NCBI GenBank assembly: GCA_030604905.1
Contig: JAUVVA010000005.1
Span: 1 to 64,000 of the forward strand
Length of the DNA stretch: 64,000 nt
Direction: 5' to 3'
Source: Verrucomicrobiota bacterium
GTDB taxonomy: Bacteria; Verrucomicrobiota; Verrucomicrobiia; Opitutales; Opitutaceae
Shown here: one piece after another, positions 28,566-37,686 of the stretch
Layout: every line of letters begins with the position of its first letter
How positions within the stretch are numbered: the stretch's first letter is position 1
Program-made: the position numbers and the translations under genes
Notes under the pieces: model-generated
Databases searched by the model: none
What the model was told of the DNA's origin: nothing
What the model saw: the letters and a program-made list of their open reading frames with translations, nothing else

Positions 28566-31130
28566 TCAACGAATCGGCGTGCCGGTCCAGAGGGTCCAGT
28601 CGAGGTGTGAGGGGGCGAGGTAGTCGGGCGGCAGGGCGAGGGGAGCGAGGCGGCGCGCCTCGAGGATGGTTTCCCGGGATGGGGCGCCCCCGGGGCGGGT
28701 GGCGGAGGGCGGGGGGCCGAGGGTCTGCGGGTCGTCTTGGGCGACGCGGTGGAGGAGCTCGGCCAAGCGGCGAAAGGCGACGGCATCTCGCGAGGCGGCC
28801 GGCGGTGGTGGGGGCGGGGAGGGGAAGAGGCGGGGGCGCAGGGCGTCCCAGCGTTCGCCATCGAGGTAGGGGGCGGCCCGGCCGGCGGAGATCTGTTGGC
28901 GGCCGGCGAGGATTTCGAGGCGCAGGGAGTTGAGGGTGTCGGGCCGGGTGTGGCGAAAGAACTCCGGGTCGGGCCGGCCGAGGTGCAGGAGCGCGAGGCC
29001 CGAGAGGTGGCCCAGCAAGGGGTCGCGGACCCGGCGGCCCTCTTCCTCGATGCGGGCGGCGGCCACCTCCCAGTCGAGCCGGGCGGAGCCGTCGGCCCAG
29101 CCGACGAGCGCGATCAGGGGCATGCGGCCGCCAAAGCCCCGGGCAAACACCTCGAACTCGGGGAAGGCGGCGTGAAAGGAGGCGAGGATGATCGCGAGGT
29201 GTTCCTCGGTGAGCTGGTGGAGGGGCAGCCACTGGCAAAAGAGGCCGTCCTCGCGCAGGGCGCGGCGCACCGAGCGGAAGTGGTCGGTGGTGAAGAGGCG
29301 CGCCTCGCCCGGGCCCCAGGGCAGGAAGAGGTCGCCCACGATGACGTCAAAGGCGGCGCGGTGCGCGGCGACGCGGATGCGGGCGTCCTCGATCACCACG
29401 CGGGTCTTGGGCGAGTGGAGGATCTCGGCGTTGGCTTCGGCAAACCAGCGCCCGGCGAGGCGGGCGACCTGGGGCGAGAGTTCCACGGCCTCGATCCGGT
29501 GCACTTGGTCCGACACCACTCCGGCCGAGGCGGTGATGCCGGTCGCGAGGCCGAGGTAGGCGACCTCGCGCGGGGCCGGATGGAGGAGCAGGGGCAGGGC
29601 GCCGAGGCGTTGTTGCTCGGCGTGGTTGCCACTGCTGCCGAGCAGATACTGGTTTTGCACGAGGATGCCGCGCCCGAGGAGCGGGCCCTCGACCACGGCG
29701 AGACCGCCCTCACGGCCGGCGCTGAGTTCGAGGACCTTGAAGGGCAGGTGGGGATTCACCGTCGGCAGGCGGGAGAGCGTGGGAAAGGCGAGCACCCCGA
29801 GGCCGAGCAGGGCCAGCGTGCCGGCCATGCGCGGGGTCGAGGCGCCCAGCGGCAGCGCCAAGGCCGTGGCCGCCGCATACACGATCCCCACCGCCGCCAC
29901 GGTGCCGTGGAGGCCGAAGCGAGGCAGGGCCACATGCTGGGCCAACTCCGCGCCGGCGAAGGCCGCGAGGCCGTTGACCGCGATGAGCCAGCCGAGCCCC
30001 GCGCCTTCGGGGCCGGACCGCTTCTCGTCGGCGGCGCAGGCGGCGGGGAAGACCAGTCCCGCCGCCGCGAAAGCCGGGCCCAGGATGAGCAGGGCAAAAC
30101 CGGTCGCGGAAAAGGTGAACCAAGTCGCGGAGCCCGCCGCGAAGAGATCGACGCGGAGCTGCACGGTCACGAGGTGAAAGAGCAGGGGCGTGGCGAGTGT
30201 GGCGGCGGCCGCCCAGCCCAGGGCGCGGGCGAGGGCGTTTTCGGGGCCGCCGGAGCGGCGCTCGAACCACGGGTAGAGCAGCGCGGCCCCGCCGAGCGTG
30301 AGCAGCACCGCCGCGAGCAGCGCGCCCGCCGCCTGGTAGGAGATCGGGGCCGCCAGTTGCAGCAGGTGGAAGCCGGCGACCTCGGCGGCCAGCACGCAGA
30401 AACCCGAGAGCGCCGCCATGGCGATGGGCAGGCTCCAGGCGGGCGAGGCGCGCCGGATCTGGTGTGCGGGCTCGGCGGGGGCGGCCGCCGCGGGGCGGGG
30501 GGCGGCGGCGAGCAGACGCGGCATCGCGAGAGCGCCGAGGGCGGTGAGCAGGTTGCCCGCCATCAGGGCGGCCAGCGTGCCGTTGGCGCCGAGGAGCGGC
30601 AGCAAAACGGTGAGCGTGAGGCCGAGACCGAGCACGCCGCCGAGGGTGTTGATGCCATAGGCGACCAGGCCCTCGCGCCCGAGGCGGCCGCCCGGCGCGA
30701 GCAGGGTCGGCAGGGCGAGCGGGAGGAAAAACCCCATCGCGACCGAGGGCGGCAGCAGCAGGACGAGCGAGCCGAGGGTTTTCAGCCAGGTGCCGGCGCC
30801 GCCATCGAGCCCCGCGGGGCCGATCCAGCGCCACACCGGCTCGATCCAGCCGGGCAGGAAAAACAGCGGCACGACCGCAAGCACCACTACCAGCTCCGCC
30901 CCCGCGATCCAGCGCCAAGGGTGGCGGGTGCGGGCGACGAGGCGGCCGGCGAGGAAGGAGCCCAGCGCCAGTCCGAGGAAAAAGGCGCCAAAGACCCGCG
31001 TGGCCGCCTCGCCGCCCACCCCCATCAGATCCGCCATCCGCCGCGTCCAAACCAGTTGGTGCCCGAGGGCGGTAAAGCCGCTCAGGGCGCACAGAGCCCA
31101 GAAAAAGTTCGGAGCGCGAAAGGCTTTCAT
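28566..31130 (-). CDS. Multi-TM protein fused to spermidine-synthase-like (aminopropyltransferase/SAM-fold) domain
   Basis: N-terminal multi-TM region; C-terminal VAYLGLATGITASAGVV...IEAVELSPQVARLAGRWFAEAN...RVVIEDARIRVAAHRAAFDVIVGDLFLPWGPGEARLFTTDHFRSVRRAL. Confidence 0.82.
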   Translation of the reverse strand: MKAFRAPNFFWALCALSGFTALGHQLVWTRRMADLMGVGGEAATRVFGAFFLGLALGSFLAGRLVARTRHPWRWIAGAELVVVLAVVPLFFLPGWIEPVWRWIGPAGLDGGAGTWLKTLGSLVLLLPPSVAMGFFLPLALPTLLAPGGRLGREGLVAYGINTLGGVLGLGLTLTVLLPLLGANGTLAALMAGNLLTALGALAMPRLLAAAPRPAAAAPAEPAHQIRRASPAWSLPIAMAALSGFCVLAAEVAGFHLLQLAAPISYQAAGALLAAVLLTLGGAALLYPWFERRSGGPENALARALGWAAAATLATPLLFHLVTVQLRVDLFAAGSATWFTFSATGFALLILGPAFAAAGLVFPAACAADEKRSGPEGAGLGWLIAVNGLAAFAGAELAQHVALPRFGLHGTVAAVGIVYAAATALALPLGASTPRMAGTLALLGLGVLAFPTLSRLPTVNPHLPFKVLELSAGREGGLAVVEGPLLGRGILVQNQYLLGSSGNHAEQQRLGALPLLLHPAPREVAYLGLATGITASAGVVSDQVHRIEAVELSPQVARLAGRWFAEANAEILHSPKTRVVIEDARIRVAAHRAAFDVIVGDLFLPWGPGEARLFTTDHFRSVRRALREDGLFCQWLPLHQLTEEHLAIILASFHAAFPEFEVFARGFGGRMPLIALVGWADGSARLDWEVAAARIEEEGRRVRDPLLGHLSGLALLHLGRPDPEFFRHTRPDTLNSLRLEILAGRQQISAGRAAPYLDGERWDALRPRLFPSPPPPPPAASRDAVAFRRLAELLHRVAQDDPQTLGPPPSATRPGGAPSRETILEARRLAPLALPPDYLAPSHLDWTLWTGTPIR

Positions 31131-31137
31131 CTTGTGT

Positions 31138-31156
31138 AAACGCGACAATATCGTTT
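31138..31156. promoter_or_regulatory. Imperfect 19-bp dyad AAACGcgacaatatCGTTT, candidate regulator (Fur/Zur?) operator
   Basis: 5-bp perfect outer arms in the divergent intergenic region, one gene away from a Fur-family gene. Confidence 0.3.
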
Positions 31157-31217
31157 TAGCGGACAACTGGGGCTAGTTCTCCCCGCTCTGCCTGCTAACT
31201 GTCAACCCACCCGCCGC

Positions 31218-32054
31218 ATGAAACATATTCGCAAATCTCTTTCCGCTTCCGCCGCCCTGCTCGGCGTTCTCGTGACCGCGCCCGCTCCGGCCTCCGCCCA
31301 GGCGATTTTCTTCAGCCAGGGCGTCGCCGACCTGACCTTCTTCTACAATACCAACGCCGGGACCTTCGACGTCGTCTTTCGCTCCAAGGGCACCAACACG
31401 ACCGCGTCCAACCTGACGAGCGAGTATGCCGGCCCCTCGGGGGGGCTCGGGGGCCCGACCGGCGCGGATCGGGACTGGAATTTCTCCAGCCTCACCACCT
31501 TGGTGCGGGGCAATCAGACCGTCGCCATCGGCGGCACGGATTTCTTCGTCACCACCGCCTCCGGGAATGGCTACACCCGCGTGGAGGATCCGTCCCAAGC
31601 CGATCTCGGTTTCCGCACCCGCTTCCGGGACAGCGCCTTGATCGATGCGGTGAGCAATCCCAACGGTGACCAGTTCGCCAGCCTCGGCCTCACGCTCAAC
31701 CTCCTGGCCTCAACGATGCCGGGTGAGTTCGCGCTCTTTCGCACGGACTCTTTGCTGAACGCCAACACCATCTTGATCAACTCCGACGCCGAGCAGTTTT
31801 CCGCCACCCTGTCCAATTGGGGGCACAGCCACTACCACTGGGGCTTCTCCGCGCCGGGCAACTACACCTTGGTCTTCGATATCGTCGGCTTGAGCGGCGG
31901 CGAAACTCCGGTCGCTTTGACCCCGACCGGCTCCTTCAGCCTCGATTTCCAAGTGATCCCCGAGCCGGCCGCCTTCGCCGGCGCTTTCGGCGCGGTCGCG
32001 CTCGGCTTCGCGCTGATGCGTCGTCGCCGCCAAGCGGCCGCCGCCGCGGGCTGA
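31218..32054 (+). CDS. PEP-CTERM surface protein with choice-of-anchor-M-like domain
   Basis: Signal peptide; WGHSHYHWGFSAPGNYTLVFDIVG; C-terminal VIPEPAAFAGAFGAVALGFALMRRRR. Confidence 0.85.
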   Translation: MKHIRKSLSASAALLGVLVTAPAPASAQAIFFSQGVADLTFFYNTNAGTFDVVFRSKGTNTTASNLTSEYAGPSGGLGGPTGADRDWNFSSLTTLVRGNQTVAIGGTDFFVTTASGNGYTRVEDPSQADLGFRTRFRDSALIDAVSNPNGDQFASLGLTLNLLASTMPGEFALFRTDSLLNANTILINSDAEQFSATLSNWGHSHYHWGFSAPGNYTLVFDIVGLSGGETPVALTPTGSFSLDFQVIPEPAAFAGAFGAVALGFALMRRRRQAAAAAG

Positions 32055-32122
32055 TCCCTATCGACTCAGTCTCGCGGGGCCGCAGCAGCGAGCGGCCACC
32101 GACTCCCACCACGCCTCCCTAC

Positions 32123-32150
32123 GCCGCCGGTCTTCCGGCGGCGTTTTTGT
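32123..32150 (+). terminator. Rho-independent terminator of the PEP-CTERM gene
   Basis: gccgccgg-tctt-ccggcggcgtttttgttt. Confidence 0.9.
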
Positions 32151-32257
32151 TTCCCCCGCCTTCCCCGCCTGGCACGCCTGGCACGTCGTCGCGCGGGGCT
32201 GATTCGGTCGGCGGCATTGACTCGGCCAAGGGATGCGACGAAGGGTGTGCGATTCCG

Positions 32258-32737
32258 ATGGCCGTCCACTGTGACCGTTGCAGCCCAGCCGCCCGCGAGT
32301 TTGTGCCGGGAGTATTGGTCGACACTTTGCTTGAGCGGTGTCGGGCCAAGGGTCTCAGGCGCACTTTTCTTTTGCGCAAGGTGCTCTCCCGCCTGGTGTC
32401 GCACGACCACCCGCTGAGCATCCCGACCCTGCTCGCGGACGAGGAGGTCGCCGAGGCCTGCGATCCCGCCACGCTCTACCGGCTGATGGAGCGCCTGGAG
32501 TCGCATCAAATCGTGCGCCGCGTCGGGCTGCACGAGCGCGCCGCGCATTATTATCTCAACCTTCCCCAGCAGCACCGCGACTTCCTCGTGTGCGTCGAGT
32601 GCGGCTTGGTGCAGGCGCTGAAACTCAGTTGCCCGATCGGCGAATTCGACGAGGAGGTGAGCCGCAGCACCGGCTTCTCCGAGGTCTTTCACGAGCTGCA
32701 GTTCTACGGCCGCTGCCGGACCTGCCAGCAGGGTTGA
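32258..32737 (+). CDS. Fur-family transcriptional regulator
   Basis: LRRTFLLRKVLSRLVSHDHPLSIPTLL...DPATLYRLMERLESHQIVRRV...HRDFLVCVECGLV...CRTC zinc motif; starts after the terminator. Confidence 0.88.
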   Translation: MAVHCDRCSPAAREFVPGVLVDTLLERCRAKGLRRTFLLRKVLSRLVSHDHPLSIPTLLADEEVAEACDPATLYRLMERLESHQIVRRVGLHERAAHYYLNLPQQHRDFLVCVECGLVQALKLSCPIGEFDEEVSRSTGFSEVFHELQFYGRCRTCQQG

Positions 32738-32847
32738 GCGGGCCCGGAGCGGGGTCTCGGCGGAATGGCCACCAAAAGCGCAAGACGTATCGGAAATCGT
32801 GCGACAGGTGCGGCCGGGGTGCCGCGATGCGACCCGGGCAACGCGGG

Positions 32848-34167
32848 CTAGCGAATATCGAACTCCTCCATCACGATCTGCTTCTCAGCGACGCCGGCCT
32901 CGGTGAGGAGCTTGCGCATCGCCTTCATCATCGCGGGCGGGCCGCAGACGAGGAAGAGGTGCTTGGCGAGGGCGTTCCCCGTGAGGCGCTCGAGGTAGGC
33001 GCGGTTGATGAAGCCCTCGCGGCCCGAATCGTGCGCGACGAAGGTGAAGTTGCCCAGTTGCGCCGCGCGGGCCTCGAGTTCGGCACGGTAGACGAAGGAG
33101 GGCTCGTCGGGCACGGAGTAGACCAGCGTGGCCGATCCGCGGCGGCGCGCGAAATCCTCCGAACCGACGATGCTCAGGAAGGGCGTGATGCCGATGCCGC
33201 CGCCGAGCATCACGACCGGCAGCTCCGGGTGTTCGAGCAGGGTGCGTGAGAAGTGGCCGTAGGGCCCCCAGATGCGCGCGGGTTCTCCGGCGCGAATCTT
33301 CGAGATGTCGCTCGTCCAGTCGCCGAGGCGCTTGATCGAGAGGCGCAGGTGCGGGGCCTCGGGCGCGTTGGAGATGCTGAAGGGGTGCGGCTCCTCGGTG
33401 ACGGCGTCGGAGTCGAAGCTGATGTAGACGAACTGGCCGGGGCGGGACCGGAGTTTTCGGCCCACGGGGCTCAGCTCGACTTCGGTGATGGAGTCGCCCG
33501 CGTCGCGCACGAAGCGGGTGACGTAGTCGTATTGGGGGCCGACGAAGCGGTAGAGCACGCGGATGTAGACGTAGGCGGCGAGGCCGACCGCGACCCAGGC
33601 GCCGTGCCAGGCGAGGAGGAGCGGGTAGCGCATGATCTCGCCGCCCGAGATGGCGCCGTGAAACACGACGAGCACGAGCAGGAGGCCGAAGAAGTCGTGG
33701 GTGCGCTTCCAGCGGTGGTAGGCGATTTTGACGTAGATGGAGAGCGCGACGAGGAGGATGAAGGCGGCGAGGGCGACGATGCCGGTGTTGCGCACCAGGT
33801 CGTCGGAGAACCAGAGGTAGCGGAAGAAGGCGCCGCTGCTGTCGGCGTGGGCCACCGCGAGGAAGATCGGGTGGAGAAAGATCAGGAAGAAGGCGCTTTC
33901 GCCGACGACGCGGTGGGCCTTGTAGACGTGGTCGAGGCCGCCGAAGAGGCGTTCGACGGGGCGGAAGCGGGTGGCGAGGATGAAGGCCCAGCACATGAGG
34001 AGGAGCGTGCCGTGGCTGCCGACCTTGGCCGGGTATTTCCACGGGTTCTCATACCAGTCGTCGTGTGCGGCGAGGCAGCCGATCCACAGTCCGTAGGTGA
34101 CGAGCAAGGTGGCCGCGATGGCGGAGTAGCCAAACCACTTGCGGGGAGCGGGAAGCGAGGCGGGCAT
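32848..34167 (-). CDS. Ferric-reductase-like transmembrane protein with FAD/NAD(P)-binding domain
   Basis: Multi-TM heme region (KAHRVVGESAFFLIFLHPIFL), PGQFVYISF...PHPFSIS, VVMLGGGIGITPFLSIV, LVCGPPAMMKAMRKLL. Confidence 0.88.
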   Translation of the reverse strand: MPASLPAPRKWFGYSAIAATLLVTYGLWIGCLAAHDDWYENPWKYPAKVGSHGTLLLMCWAFILATRFRPVERLFGGLDHVYKAHRVVGESAFFLIFLHPIFLAVAHADSSGAFFRYLWFSDDLVRNTGIVALAAFILLVALSIYVKIAYHRWKRTHDFFGLLLVLVVFHGAISGGEIMRYPLLLAWHGAWVAVGLAAYVYIRVLYRFVGPQYDYVTRFVRDAGDSITEVELSPVGRKLRSRPGQFVYISFDSDAVTEEPHPFSISNAPEAPHLRLSIKRLGDWTSDISKIRAGEPARIWGPYGHFSRTLLEHPELPVVMLGGGIGITPFLSIVGSEDFARRRGSATLVYSVPDEPSFVYRAELEARAAQLGNFTFVAHDSGREGFINRAYLERLTGNALAKHLFLVCGPPAMMKAMRKLLTEAGVAEKQIVMEEFDIR

Positions 34168-34312
34168 GGGCGCGTGGGATTGCCCGAACGGTGAGCGCGA
34201 GAGCGCGGAAGCCAAGCCGAAGGACGCACCGGCGCTCCTGTCCGACCAGGCGGGGAACTCACCTTTTGACTCGGGTGAAGGGAGGCGCTGCGCTCACGGC
34301 GTGGACGAGCAG

Positions 34313-34606
34313 ATGTCGCTCTTTTCCGATTTGCCGCCGGGGCGCTCGCTCGACGAGCCGCCTTTGCCGGGCTTTACCGATTTGGCGCCGGAGTGGGCGG
34401 ACGAGGCGGCGCGCGTGTGGGGGCTGCCGGTCGGGCAACGCGCGCGGGTGACGCTGCGCGGCCATGCGATGGCTGGACTGCAGGGGCTGGTGCAGATCGC
34501 CGGTCTGCCCGACCTGCCCTTCGACCCACATCTGCCGCTGCGGCTGCGCATCGGGCACGTGGAGTTCACCAGCCGCCAGGTGGCGGCGTGGGTGGTGGAG
34601 GAGTGA
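34313..34606 (+). CDS. Hypothetical protein, 97 aa
   Basis: ORF with plausible ATG start, not antisense to another gene. Confidence 0.5.
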   Translation: MSLFSDLPPGRSLDEPPLPGFTDLAPEWADEAARVWGLPVGQRARVTLRGHAMAGLQGLVQIAGLPDLPFDPHLPLRLRIGHVEFTSRQVAAWVVEE

Positions 34607-34642
34607 GTTGACCGCGGCCGGCGGGGCACCTTCCCCGTCGCC

Positions 34643-35161
34643 TCACGCTTCGCGAGGCGAGACCGGGCCGGGCAGCGTGAGCTGCATCAACTCCACGTCG
34701 AGCCAGCGACCAAACTTGTAGCCCACCGAGCGCAGCCGCCCGGCCGGCTCGAAGCCGAGCGCGCGGTGCAGGGCGATGCTGGCCGCGTTTTCCGCGTCGA
34801 TGACGCCGACCATCACCCGTGGTCCCCGCACCCGCGCCTCCTCGATCAGCGCGCCGAGCAGGGCGCGCGCGAAACCGCGGCGCCGGCGGTCCGCGCGCAC
34901 GTAGACCGAGTGCTCCACCGTGTATTGGTAGGCGGGCAGCTGGCGAAAGGCGCCGTAGGTCGCGAAGCCGCACAAGCTGCCGTCCTCCCCGAAGGCGCCG
35001 ATCACCGGCTGATTTTCCCGCTCCTTGGTGTCGAACCAGCCTTGCATGAACTCGGGCGGTCGCGGGCGGTATTCATACAGCGCGGTGCTGTGCAGGATGG
35101 CCTCGTTGAAAATCGCCAGGATCTCGGAGGCGTGGGCGCGGTTGCAGCTGCTCAGCTTCAT
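34643..35161 (-). CDS. GNAT-family N-acetyltransferase (phosphinothricin-acetyltransferase-like)
   Basis: IFNEAILHSTALYEYRPR...YTVEHSVYVRADRRRRGFARALLGALIEEAR...ASIALHRALGFEPAGRLRSVGYKFGRWLDVELMQ. Confidence 0.9.
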   Translation of the reverse strand: MKLSSCNRAHASEILAIFNEAILHSTALYEYRPRPPEFMQGWFDTKERENQPVIGAFGEDGSLCGFATYGAFRQLPAYQYTVEHSVYVRADRRRRGFARALLGALIEEARVRGPRVMVGVIDAENAASIALHRALGFEPAGRLRSVGYKFGRWLDVELMQLTLPGPVSPREA

Positions 35162-36144
35162 CGTCGGGGAAGGGGCAGGCCGCGCGCGGCGAGCCAGCGG
35201 GGATCGTGGATCGTGGCGGCGTAGCGCGCGCCGCCGTCGCAAAGGATCGCGACCAGCGTCCGCCCCGGGCCGCGCTCGCGGGCGTCGCGCAGGGCCGCGG
35301 CGACGTTGATCGCGGCGGAGAGCCCGACGAAGACACCCTCCTCGTCGCGCAGCCGGTGCAGCACCTCCACGGCCTCGGCGTCCGGGATGCGTTCCGCGCC
35401 CGCCACCCGGGCGCGGGCGACATTGGCCGTGACACGGCATTGCCCGATGCCCTCGGCCACCGAGTCGCCGATCACGTCGTCGAGATGGCCTCGGGTGAAC
35501 CAGGACCACATCGCGGCGCCGTGGGGGTCGGCGCAGACCACCCGCACGGGCAGGTCGCGCTCGGAAAAAAAGCGCGAGAGCCCCGCGAGCGTGCCGCCCG
35601 AGCCCACCGCGGCGAAGACCGCGTCGAGCCGCCCTCCGGTCTGGCGCCAGATCTCGGGCGCGGTGCCGCGGTAGTGCGCCTCGTGGTTGGCGAGGTTGTC
35701 GAACTGGTTGACCCACCAGGCCGCCGGATCGCCCGCGGCGTCGCGCTTCGCCATTTCCTGAAAATTCTCCGGGTGCCCGCAGGGGCGGTCGGGCACGCGG
35801 CGCACCTCGGCGCCGAGCGCGAGCAGGAGATCCGTCTTGGCCGCGCAGATCGACTCCGGCACGAAGAAGCGGCACGCATAGCCGCGCGGCCGGCCATAGA
35901 GCGCGAGCGCGGCCCCGGTGTTTCCCGCCGTGCCCTCGACGATGCGTCCGCCGGGCCGCAAGTCGCCCGAGCGCTCGGCGGCCTCGAGCATCGCCAGCGC
36001 CGCGCGGTCCTTGATCGAGCCCCCGGGGTTGAGAAACTCGGCTTTGCCGAGGATCTCGCAACCCAGCTCCGCCGAGAGGCGGCCGAGCCGGATGAGCGGC
36101 GTGTGGCCCACGCAGGAGGCGAGGTCGGGCGCGGCGGCGCTCAC
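35158..36144 (-). CDS. PLP-dependent cysteine synthase-like protein
   Basis: VGHTPLIRLGRLS, KAEFLNPGGSIKDRAAL (PLP lysine), VEGTAGNTGAALAL; GTG start; overlaps GNAT gene by ATGA. Confidence 0.88.
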   Translation of the reverse strand: MSAAAPDLASCVGHTPLIRLGRLSAELGCEILGKAEFLNPGGSIKDRAALAMLEAAERSGDLRPGGRIVEGTAGNTGAALALYGRPRGYACRFFVPESICAAKTDLLLALGAEVRRVPDRPCGHPENFQEMAKRDAAGDPAAWWVNQFDNLANHEAHYRGTAPEIWRQTGGRLDAVFAAVGSGGTLAGLSRFFSERDLPVRVVCADPHGAAMWSWFTRGHLDDVIGDSVAEGIGQCRVTANVARARVAGAERIPDAEAVEVLHRLRDEEGVFVGLSAAINVAAALRDARERGPGRTLVAILCDGGARYAATIHDPRWLAARGLPLPRR

Positions 36145-36524
36145 AGCTCGGTGTATTTGGCGCTGCGGCCCTTCGCCTTCGCCACGGGATACTTGGCCGC
36201 GTTTTGCGCCATCTTGCGCTCGATCGCCGCGGCGACGTCGATGCCGGTCATGTTGGCGAACTCGAGCGCATAGATCACCACGTCCGCCAGCTCCTCCTCG
36301 ATCTTCGCGCGCCGCGCCGGATCCTCGGTGGCCTTGCCCCGCGAGGCCTCGGGGCTGTCCCACAGGAAGTGCTCCATCAACTCGCCCGCCTCGGCGGCGA
36401 GCGCCATGCTCAGGTTTTTGGGCGCGTGAAACTGCTCCCAGTCGCGCTCGTGCGCGAAGGCGAGCACCCGCGCCTTGATTTCGCCGAGGGTCGCCGTGGC
36501 ATCCTTTAAGCCGGACTTTTCCAT
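36141..36524 (-). CDS. MazG-like nucleotide pyrophosphohydrolase
   Basis: WEQFHAPKNLSMALAAEAGELMEHFLW...KIEEELADVVIYALEFANMTGID. Confidence 0.9.
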   Translation of the reverse strand: MEKSGLKDATATLGEIKARVLAFAHERDWEQFHAPKNLSMALAAEAGELMEHFLWDSPEASRGKATEDPARRAKIEEELADVVIYALEFANMTGIDVAAAIERKMAQNAAKYPVAKAKGRSAKYTEL

Positions 36525-37480
36525 TGCGTCAGCAAACGCGCCCGCGCCGCGGCGTCGAGCCCGCGCCCGCCATCCGCCGTCCGGGCGGCCAGCAACACCG
36601 CACCGAGCACCGGCTCGCCCCAGGGCTCCACCGGCGCGAACAAGGTGCTCCACGCCTCGTCGCGAATCACCGCGCCCATTTCCAGACCGCCGGTCACCGC
36701 CAGCGGAAAGTCCAGGGCCTCCCGCTCGTCGCGCGCCGTCAGCCGGTCTCGCACCGCCCGGGCCAGGCGCAGCAACTCCTCGCCCGCCGCCCGCACCAGA
36801 CGCCGCGCCACCGCGTCGCCCGCCTCCGCCTCCGCCCGCACCTCGCGGGCGAAGGCCGCGACGGCGGTCCGATCACGCCGTCCCGCGTGCAAGGCGCGCA
36901 GGACCTCGCGCAGGCCCCTCTCCTCGAAAAAACCAGCCGCGCGGGCGCCGAGGGTGGTCGCCTCGCCGCGTCCGTCCTCGCCTTCGCAGGCCGCGGCCAG
37001 CGCCTGCACGGCGAGCCAGTAGGCGCCGCCCTTGTCGTCGGTCAGCCAGCCCCAACCGCCGGCCTGGCAGGTCTCGCCCGCGCGGTTGCGCCCCCACGCC
37101 GCCGATCCCGTGCCCGCGATCACCACCACGCCCGGCCCGCCCGCCAGGGCGCCCGCGTGCGCCGCCTCCAGGTCGCCGCCGATCCCCATGGGACCCCCGA
37201 GCCCCGGCATCGCCAACTCGCGCCGCATCAGCTCCCGCTCCTCCTCGGTCCGCACCCCCGCGAGTCCGAAAAAACTCCCGCCCACCGCGCTCGCCTCGGC
37301 GCCGGCCCGCGCAAGGGCCTGCTCCACCGCGCGCCGGATCTGCGTGCCCGCCTCCGCCGCGCCGAGCGCCTGCCAGTTGCCCGGGCCGGCCTCGCCGCGG
37401 CCGAGCACCGTGCCGGAGACGTCGGCCAGCAGCGCCCGCGTCTTCGTCCCGCCCGCATCCACCCCGAGGTAAAGCATCAT
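36506..37480 (-). CDS. N-acetylglucosamine kinase-like (BadF/BadG/BcrA/BcrD ATPase family)
   Basis: YLGVDAGGTKTRALLAD, GPGVVVIAGTGSAAWG, GGWGWLTDDKGGAYWL. Confidence 0.88.
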   Translation of the reverse strand: MMLYLGVDAGGTKTRALLADVSGTVLGRGEAGPGNWQALGAAEAGTQIRRAVEQALARAGAEASAVGGSFFGLAGVRTEEERELMRRELAMPGLGGPMGIGGDLEAAHAGALAGGPGVVVIAGTGSAAWGRNRAGETCQAGGWGWLTDDKGGAYWLAVQALAAACEGEDGRGEATTLGARAAGFFEERGLREVLRALHAGRRDRTAVAAFAREVRAEAEAGDAVARRLVRAAGEELLRLARAVRDRLTARDEREALDFPLAVTGGLEMGAVIRDEAWSTLFAPVEPWGEPVLGAVLLAARTADGGRGLDAAARARLLTQWKSPA

Positions 37481-37686
37481 CCCCCATCCAAGGCCCGGAC
37501 CGACACCGCGGGCAAAGCACTTTTGGGCCCCAGCCGGCGACCGGTCCGCTTCGCCGAGGGAGGCCGGGAGTCGCGGCCGCCGCTCGTGGTGGACTCCCAT
37601 TTTGTCCCTCCGGCTCCTGCCGGAGCGGGCCGTCAAAACGCCCAGGCCCGCTTGCGTCACGGCCTTGCGGCAACTTCCTGAAACGC

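Noticed and set aside
31817-32257. N-terminal extension of the Fur ORF overlapping the PEP-CTERM gene
   Set aside because: It runs in another frame through the PEP-CTERM gene and a strong terminator; the Fur gene most likely starts at 32258.
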